From NCBI GenBank assembly GCA_028274465.1, contig CM051456.1, forward strand, positions 82,694,753-82,758,752: a DNA stretch of 64,000 nucleotides, read 5' to 3'. This document shows, piece by piece, positions 56,943 to 64,000 of this stretch (its first letter is position 1; every line of letters starts with the position of its first letter). The notes beneath the pieces were generated by a model. That model was not told the DNA's origin. It searched no databases and saw nothing but the letters and a program-made list of their open reading frames with translations. Origin of the DNA: Plantago ovata (Eukaryota; Streptophyta; Magnoliopsida; Lamiales; Plantaginaceae). The translations under genes were made by a program, and so were the position numbers.

Positions 56943-58969
56943 TTAGGTTGGAGGTGGCGGTGGTGGCATCACAATACCTCGCTCGGCAAGTAGAGCAGTG
57001 AGGGCTGCAATTTGGTCCTGCATTGGAGTGACCTAGGCTTGGACTTCTTTTTGGACATCCCTTCGGTAGTCCTCACTGGATGTAGATGATACACCTGTTT
57101 TTCGAATTGATCCTACTCTTGCGGTGCCTAGTCCAGCACTCCCTGTCCCATAAAGGCGCTGCTTTTTTGAAGGAGGGTTGGCCTTCAAGAACATTTCATC
57201 GACCTCTTCTGTTGTCAAATCCTCGTTTCTTTCGATAAGTTCCTTCTCCACCGCCTCCTGCCATTTAGAAGACAATCAAGTATTAGAAAATGTTAATGCA
57301 CACACAAAATTTGTAGAAGGCATTCTTGATATATAAACATAACCTACTATTAGAATTGATTAAAGCTTAACAGGACTTGAACACAAGTAAGATACATTTG
57401 AGTTTACATAAGAACTTACCCCGATTTTCTTAGATTTCATATCTTTCCAGCCACCTTGAGACCCTTTCCTACCAACACAGAAGACATCAAACAAGCCCAT
57501 GTCCTCTCCCTTCTCCTTTTGAATTTCAAACAACATGTTTATTAGAAACATATAGAATCAAAGTATATGCAGATTATATTATCCACATGTTAAAAAAAGA
57601 AAAGTTGATGAAGAATAGTAGATGATGGGAGAATGAAGAAACTTTAGTATAATAACCAGATTTAAAAATAATGCATACTCACCGCTTCGCGCTGCATCGC
57701 AGCTGTGGATTTAGACCCATGCCAATACTTTGCTATTCCTGAGCCTGGTCCATCCACCTCAGTCTTCCTGTTATCACTTGCCTTTTTTGCCTTTTTCTTC
57801 ACAGGTTCGGAGTTCCAGTAGGCTAGCCAATCTGGCCAATCACAATCATCAATACCTTCGGGTTTTTCTTCATCCCTATTCACCTTCCAGTTATGCACCG
57901 ACTCTTTATAACGATCAGATGCTACCATGAGGAAGCGTTTGTACAAAACTTCCTTTTCATTTTCGGGGATAGTGTAATGTTTCTACAAAAACAACAAACC
58001 AATTAATCAACCTAGCAACATATTTTTATTGCAACTTTTTTTGTGCAGAATTCAGCATAGAAAAATGCAACTTTTCTACAGATATGCATTTTCTGTACAA
58101 AAAATGTGCACATAAAATGTGCAAATTTTGCTCAGAAAATACCACTTTTTCTGGGAAGAATTCAACACAGAAAAAGTGTAATTTTCTGTACAGAAAAATG
58201 CACATAAAATCTGCAAATTCTGCTCAGACAATTTTACCTTTTCTGGACAGAATTTTGCACAGAAAAAGTGTAATTTTCTGTACAGAAAAAATGCAATTTT
58301 TCTATACATAAAATGCTCAAAATATGGGCAAAATTTAGTCGGCAGTAGCACAAATGTCATAATCTTACTTAGGCACTTTCCCAAACATGGAATACTAGTT
58401 TAAATGCATTTGAAATAGGCAATGCCCCAAGTGTAAGAAGAAATGTGCAAACCTTCATCTCATTGAAGTGCTCCAACTTCAATCGTTCAGGGACCTTTAA
58501 TTTTTCCACGTGTAGGCTTCTGGTGCTACCTTTCTCCTAATGATATTACCCACCGTGTTCGATGTGTTCTGTGGCCATAACCTATCAAGTAATTCAATCA
58601 ATTATTACAGACACGTGAAGTATGGAAAATACAATGTTTTTATTACGTATAAGAATAATATTACTATAAAATGCAATATAATGAGACAACGAGAATATAC
58701 TTGTTAGATCCAAGTAGCTCAAGGCGTGGCAGCTGACTTCCTAGTGTAGCAACTCGATTTCCATCATCAGCAACTTCATCCTCATCAATATCAGTCAAAT
58801 GCATGCCATCATCACCATGCAACTGAGTACCAGATACATGATCTGAAAGCTGGGTCTCCGAAACTCGTGTACCAGAGCTGGTACCATGTCTCAAATATGA
58901 GTCTGCACTCTGACTCTCGGAAGCAGGCCCAGACGCAAATCCCAGTCTCCTGTTGTGCCGGCGCGGCAT
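56943..58969 (-). pseudogene. CACTA accessory transposase-like gene (Transposase_24 type)
   Basis: Exons in coding order: 58969-58690 (PRRHNRRLGF, Ser-rich), 57946-57685 (KRFLMVASDRYKESVHNWK, DWPDWLAYWNSEPVKKKAKK, GIAKYWHGSKSTAAM), about 57551-57421 (FEIQKEKGEDMGLFDVF) and about 57262-56943 (KELIERNEDLTTEEVDEMF, coiled end). The pattern matches the Ptta/En/Spm family protein found with CACTA elements, whose relatives bind subterminal repeats. A TAG near 57032 replaces a sense codon in the last exon. Exon limits are approximate. Confidence 0.7.
58074..58320. repeat. 92-bp tandem repeat in the CACTA gene
   Basis: Successive copies share cacagaaaaagtgtaatttt and ctgtacagaaaaa. The phrase starts at 58166 and 58258, 92 bp apart, with a third partial copy before them. 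It lies in an intron or between exons of the accessory gene. ctgtacag is itself a palindrome. Confidence 0.75.
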
Positions 58970-60290
58970 GTTAAAAAAAAAAAGAATTTATGGCGCGCAA
59001 TGAGTCAATATCAAAGAATATCCAAAATCTAAAATAACCCACAAGTTCTCAGATGTATCAACCTGCAAAGTGCAACAACTATTACTTCTCAAAAACTGAT
59101 ATCAATTAATGACTATATGCAATAAGAAATCCAGCAAAATATTTGTGCAATATATATTGCTAGTGAATAAAACCAGTAGTAGCGCATTCATTACACAAGA
59201 GTCTAAACCAGTAATAGGAAAATGTAAGATAAACTGTAAAATATCAACAAATAGAAACCAAACATTTAAATCAACTGAATGATGTTTAAGTTAATTTTGG
59301 AATCAACTAAAGTCTAACAGAAAATAAATTGTAAGATATCATCAAATAGAAACCTGACTTGCTACTAAACTATAAGATATTAGCAAACTCCTTCAATTCC
59401 TTCAGCCCACTTACACACCCTCGTTATCACTGCATGGGTCTAGGTCAATAAAAACATTTTCATGTAACACAAATAAGGCTATCAGGTAATGGAAGTATAC
59501 AAGAGAAACTCAAATATGCTACATCAAATTATGGGATTAAAGGAACCTGATTTGAGACGTTTTAACTATTTTCATATATATTAATGTTTTATTTTCTTCA
59601 AGACAACTTTCTTCATATTATTCAAAGTTCATAAAAATAATACTTCCACTCTTACAACACAACACCGAGACAATTCTTCAAGATTTATACTTCATCTTAG
59701 ATTGACTAATTTACAGTAATTAGGTCTTCATAATCATCGAAATCAAAGAGAATCTATTGAATATACTTAGGTCGATAACTGGAAGCATACAGTAGTAGTG
59801 TACTTTTTCACTTCTGCCTTTGAACACCCCAACTTTCAAACTCTTTACTTTTGCTTAATTTCCTACTCATCCAACCAATATTCGTATCCCAATCTCCCAG
59901 ATTACAAGAACTATTTAACCACTCACAGCACATTATTACAAGGCATACGAAATTCCACACTATGGAATTAACTAAATCTTGTCAATTTTATTACAAGTCA
60001 CACAAAATTCTCGAATAAAACTTAGGATTTTACATACAACTGTTGAGCATCAAGTTTCCATCAAATTGGGGTCATATCAAATAAACGCTGCATACAATTG
60101 ATTCATACCTGAAGAAACACGGTGCGAGAGAGATACAGAGAAGAAACACCGCAGGCAAGCAGAGACCGAACAAACTGAATTACGACTGACTGGATGAAGA
60201 AAGAAAGGGTTAAAACTTAAAAATAAAAGAAGCAGTTCGACACAATTCAGTCGTGAAGAAAAGGGATAAAATAATTGTTTTTTTTTAATT
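58970..60290. other. CACTA interior without recognisable coding sequence
   Basis: AT-rich, with no supported frame. The catalytic transposase gene usual in autonomous CACTA elements would be expected in the interior, but none of its sequence is evident. Confidence 0.5.
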
Positions 60291-60293
60291 AAA

Positions 60294-60342
60294 GGGCCGA
60301 CCGAACCGATCGGTTGCCCCTGCAGACCAGTTCGGTCGGCCC
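60294..60342. repeat. 13-bp-arm inverted repeat in the CACTA subterminal zone
   Basis: gggccgaccgaac (60294-60306) pairs perfectly with gttcggtcggccc (60330-60342) around a 23-base loop. The GC content is much higher than in the flanks. Confidence 0.85.
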
Positions 60343-61326
60343 ACAAATGCCAACGGAACCAGTGCGTTGGCAATTTCTTTATCCTTTTTAAAAAAATCCA
60401 ATACTTTTTTATATACTCCTCCATATTTGGCTACGGAATTATATTCCGTTGTGAATTCTGCTACGGAATGAAACTCCGTAGCCAATCTGCCTACGGAATG
60501 GCTACGGATCTTGCATCGCCGTATTATTCGGTTGTTATTCGTAGCTATTTCCCTACGAATTGTCATTCCATAGCGAACATAGCAACGAAATTTAATTCTG
60601 TTGCTATGTTGCATCGGTCCGTAGACATTTTAGTGACGGAATGGCAACGCACAGTTTGGTTGACGTACGGTTCACTTGATGTCCGTTGCCATTCCGTTGG
60701 CATTCCGTGGGCCGTATAAATTCCATAGGCAATCCGTAGGCATGTTAGCTACTGATTAGATTCTGTAGCTAAATTCCGTATGCTTTTTCAGGATTTCTTG
60801 TAGTGTATTAAATATCATTTTTCAATAATTAAATTAATTGTGAATGAATAAACTAAAAAATTGAACTGATTTTCGATTTTTTTTTTATAATTCATACAAT
60901 TGTGTCTACGAATTTAATTTTAATTCCAGAATATATTTTACTTAGATTGTAATTAACATTTTAATTCACCGTTTAAATAAAAAAATATTTATTTTTAATT
61001 TTAAAATTCATTTTGCCAAGAATTTAATTGACACCATAATTCAACATTTAATTAATAAACGATTTATTTTTAAATTCCAGAATTTGTTTTGTTGTATAAT
61101 TCAATTAACATATTATTTTAATTAAACATTTAAATTAAAAAAAAGACATAAATATATGGCTGGGGCGTTTTTATTAAAAAGAAGGAAGAAGAATTAAAAT
61201 TACCAAATGAGAGGAATGAAAACCTACCAAAACAAATGAAATTGAAAACTTGCCATAAGCTCAAAATTTTTGCCACATAGTGTGAAAGCTCTTGATAATG
61301 AAATTGGGCTCACTTAGACCCCTAAC

Positions 61327-61347
61327 TTTCATGTATATATAGATAGA
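61327..61347 (-). other. Proposed Helitron 5' terminus (A|TC)
   Basis: On the minus strand the sequence reads A then TCTATCTATATATACATG. It is followed by a stretch (gttaggggtc..., about 61325 downwards) of the AT-rich, non-repetitive kind found at plant Helitron 5' ends. It has no inverted-repeat partner, as expected. Which TC start is correct could only be settled by aligning several copies of the family. Confidence 0.6.
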
Positions 61348-62634
61348 TTTGTGAAGGATAACTAAATTTCATCACTAAATATAATTTAGGAAAGAAATGA
61401 AAAATGAAAAGTATTTGAACTTAAGTGGCTAATTAGCGGCATATTTAATGTTCCATATTTTATCAATAAGTAGAACATCAAATTAAAAAGGAGGAAAATT
61501 CATTGATAAATATGACCGACATAATTCCGTAATTAAATGATGCAGTGACCGTCACAATGCTGTCTCTAACTAGCTTTTAACAAAAAATATGTTGCTCAAT
61601 TTATTTACCATGCATTAGTGACGAATTTAAAATTAAAATCTGCCCCGTGCTTTTAGTGACGATTAGTGACTTTCCCTTGCATGCTAATTGGCTGCTTCTT
61701 GTAGTTACTTTCTTATCCTCACAATCACAGCGGTTCTGCTGCAAAGCGGCAGAGATAGAAAATATTTTAATATTTAATATTTAATATTTTCTGTATCAAT
61801 ATTTGTTTTACTTTATACATGAAGTCTCTCTTTAAAAATTTCTCCACCAAATTACTATTACAATTAATAGAATTGTTGTATTCAACCAGTTAGCTTTTTC
61901 AGCCAAAAATATATTTTCCTTCCGTCCCATTAATATTATGCCATTATAAAACATTCCATTTTTAAAAATAATAATATCTTTAAAAGTAAAAATATTTACA
62001 ACTTTCATAATGTAATTTTTTTTGATTTTGTTTCTGTATAGTTAAACATTAATCAGAGCCAGAGGCCACAGGGGAAAATCCGAAATAAACAAAGGTAAAC
62101 AAGTTAGTGGGGCTTATTAACTAACTAGAAAGCGCGTCAATCGCCTTATTAACTAACTAGGGACCGTGCGTGTGAAGCGTAATCTTGACAACATTATTGT
62201 TTTACTAAATAATATATTGAAATGAATGGAGTAAATATATAATCTTCACATAATGACTTCAAACTTAACATAAATGGTGTTCTATAAATGTGTATAGTTT
62301 TTGTAGTTATGCAATTAATAGTTTTGAATTGAACTATATTAGACATACGAAAACCAAAAGTATTCTTCCGATAAGTTAAGAACCATCAGATACATCTCTA
62401 GACTTTGGAAACATTCAACTTCAAAATCTGCAATGCATCTTTCGCATGTTAATTGGTGTTCTTCATCAATTGAATATATGTCATGTGCGTCATTATCTAT
62501 TGCCATTTTATTTCGTCGATGCATTTTGTTATGTTGATGCCGCAATATGGACGATATTCAATTCCAAGTGGCCTAGCTAGTATCCTCAGGTTCTCTATCA
62601 TCAGAACTAAATTGACGTTTTGGTAAATAAAATA
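61348..62634. other. Right flank of the Helitron, AT-rich
   Basis: It contains cttcttgtagt (about 61696-61706), which resembles the end of a CACTA element, and phrases gtgacgaattt and gtgacgattag. tccttccgtcccatt (about 61917-61931) looks like one end of a Stowaway MITE without a matching end. ttattaactaactag occurs twice near 62120 and 62145. No gene is seen. Confidence 0.4.
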
Positions 62635-62896
62635 CTTCCTCCGTCCAATAACAGTTGTAACATTTGATTTTATTGACTTTTTTTAAGATTAGTTTGACCT
62701 CAAAATTAATTGTAAATCATTCAAGTAAGTAAAATAATTAAAAAATTATATTATGAAAATATAAACATTCTAGTTTCATAATATGAGGTTTTTAATTATT
62801 TTTATCGTATGATTTAAGAATAATTTAAGGTCAAAATGACCATCGAAAAAGTCAACAAAATCAAGTAGTATTACATTTATTATTGGATGGATCAAG
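62635..62896. mobile_element. Stowaway-like MITE, about 262 bp
   Basis: The left end cttcctccgtccaataa and the right end ttattggatggatcaag are imperfect inverted repeats, flanked by TA on both sides (62633-62634 and 62897-62898). The interior is also an extended inverted repeat (attgacttttt near 62673 against aaaagtcaacaaaat near 62847). No coding sequence. Confidence 0.8.
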
Positions 62897-63004
62897 TATG
62901 TCTTTTTTTATAAGAACATATTATGGTTATTTTTAAATTAAGTATAATACGACCATACAACTTTATGTTAAAAAATAAAAATTTAAGAAGAGAATAAATA
63001 AAAC

Positions 63005-63118
63005 AGTAAAACAATTACGTCAATAAGATTCGAACCCAACACCTTCAACTAAAATAATGATACAAATAATAGAGAAAAATCACGCCAACGAGATTTGAAC
63101 CTTACACCTTATAATTAA
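63005..63118 (-). repeat. Duplicated B-box-containing unit
   Basis: On the minus strand aaggtgttgggttcgaatc (about 63012-63030) and its relative aaggtgtaaggttcaaatc (about 63088-63106) are about 76 bp apart. Both contain a Pol III B-box-like sequence. This may be a duplicated SINE fragment; no A box was found. Confidence 0.35.
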
Positions 63119-63624
63119 ATAATGACACTAATTAAATAATGACACATGTACGCAACAGATTGAAATTGGATAAACAAGATCAACGGATTAAAATTGATTG
63201 GTATGTCAATCAATTGGGTAAATCAACCAGCTTATTATATTTCTTTAAATTTAAATAAATTATATATTATTCGAGTTGCAAGAGTCCACTAATTGTTCCG
63301 AAGAAAATACATTAGTTCGATGTTGGACTTTCAATAGTTTATGAATGTTGTTGTACTTGATCATTTGATTGGAAAATCGGAGATATCTAACTTGATTGAT
63401 GTATATCTCTTTTTATTCATGGTAATACATAATAACATACAATACCCTTGCTATTGCACCTCTTTGCATATGAAAACTCCTTTTTCCCAGAATTACATCT
63501 AACCCCACAGTCCGAATTTGTTTTGACCGGCCAAAAATCCAATATTCCGTTTCACTCACCAAACACACCTTTACCCTCTTATGGGCCTGAATGTAATTAA
63601 AATGCAAAATGCATGAGTCTCAAG

Positions 63625-63809
<185 letters not shown>

Positions 63810-64000
63810 CTCCTTCCGTCCCAGAGCAGTTGCACCATTTGTTTTTTGGCCTAAAAAATAAGGATGAGAGTTAAATATTGAGTTATATTGATAGTGGAGG
63901 TTACTTTTACTTTATTGGTGATTTATGGCCACTGAAATGTGTTGGTGGAAAATAAAATTATTATATACATGTCCCAAAATGGCAAAGAAATGAAATGGTG
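63810..64000. mobile_element. Stowaway-like MITE, cut by the window end
   Basis: It begins ctccttccgtcccagagcag next to a TA at the edge of the microsatellite. The last bases of the window (caaagaaatgaaatggtg) are the start of the matching inverted end (ccatttgttttttgg near 63835). The rest lies outside the window. Confidence 0.7.

Larger units (their letters stand above)
56279..60805 (-). mobile_element. CACTA (En/Spm-type) transposon, 4.5 kb, decayed
   Basis: Terminal inverted repeats CACTACAAGAAATC (56279-56292) and GATTTCTTGTAGTG (60792-60805) are perfect over 14 bp. Subterminal zones (56297-56560 and 60430-60785) hold many direct and inverted copies of ctacgga / tccgtag and caacggaa, as in CACTA elements. 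A 3-bp target duplication is not clear (att on the left, tat on the right). Only an accessory-type transposase gene remains. The catalytic transposase is absent. It is inserted in the 236-bp hairpin array of the Helitron. Confidence 0.9.
4709..61347 (-). mobile_element. Nested minus-strand Helitron, about 16.1 kb core
   Basis: On the minus strand it starts TCTATCTATATATACATG at 61347 and ends with CTAG at 4709, with an inverted-repeat hairpin just inside the 3' end. It is flanked by A and T, which is the Helitron insertion preference. Inside, in one orientation, lie an RPA-like gene and a Rep/PIF1-helicase gene, the standard gene pair of plant Helitrons. Four large insertions (9505-30889, 36537-42782, 44115-52482, 56279-60805) account for about 40.5 kb. 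The 3' end and genes are strong evidence. The 5' end is a good match in type and context but is inferred, because intervening elements prevent direct confirmation. Confidence 0.75.

Noticed and set aside
58084-58384. Frames rich in Phe, Cys and Thr within the 92-bp repeats
   Set aside because: They arise from the tandem repeat unit. Both strands are open, which indicates sequence composition and not coding.
60077-60614. Minus-strand frames of about 110 codons at the right end of the CACTA element
   Set aside because: They run through subterminal repeats, show no domain, and change frame between repeat copies.

Overview
This is plant nuclear DNA, almost certainly from a eudicot. It has multi-exon genes with GT-AG introns, a plant-type Helitron (rolling-circle transposon) with a linked RPA-like gene, Ty3-gypsy elements of the Tat and Athila types, a CACTA transposon and Stowaway-like MITEs. 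No ordinary host gene is evident. The species cannot be named from the sequence.

The main reading is that about 4709-61347 is one Helitron on the minus strand, swollen by later insertions. Its 3' end (4709-4735) has CTAG next to a short hairpin. Its proposed 5' end (61347) begins TC, and the flanks are A and T, as expected for insertion between A and T. Removing the insertions leaves a core of about 16.1 kb: 4709-9504, 30890-36536, 42783-44114, 52483-56278 and 60806-61347. In coding order the core holds a 5' zone with five 71-nt tRNA-like hairpins and a small three-exon gene, then a replication-protein-A-like gene, then a large Rep/helicase gene. The Rep/helicase and RPA genes are broken by stops, frameshifts and insertions.

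Insertions in order: (a) 9505-30889, a Tat-type Ty3-gypsy element on the plus strand with its own antisense gene near the 3' end. It is split by two solo LTRs (12627-19453 and 19876-21083), and the first is itself split by a complete Athila-like element on the minus strand (13002-18523). (b) 36537-42782, a probable copia-type element containing an assembly gap. (c) 44115-52482, a second Athila-like element with gag-protease but no reverse transcriptase. (d) 56279-60805, a CACTA element with a decayed accessory transposase gene. Exact 5-bp target-site duplications support four of the LTR insertions, and near-matching ones support the other two.

Outside the Helitron, 1-4708 holds a partial LTR and AT-rich decayed repeats, and 61348-64000 holds AT-rich DNA, Stowaway-like MITEs and a long (TA)n tract. 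The signals most worth following are the GC-rich hairpin arrays beside the LTR TATA boxes, the tRNA-like hairpin family, the small intact-looking gene at 54492-55198, and the duplicated exon modules at 32535-33810.
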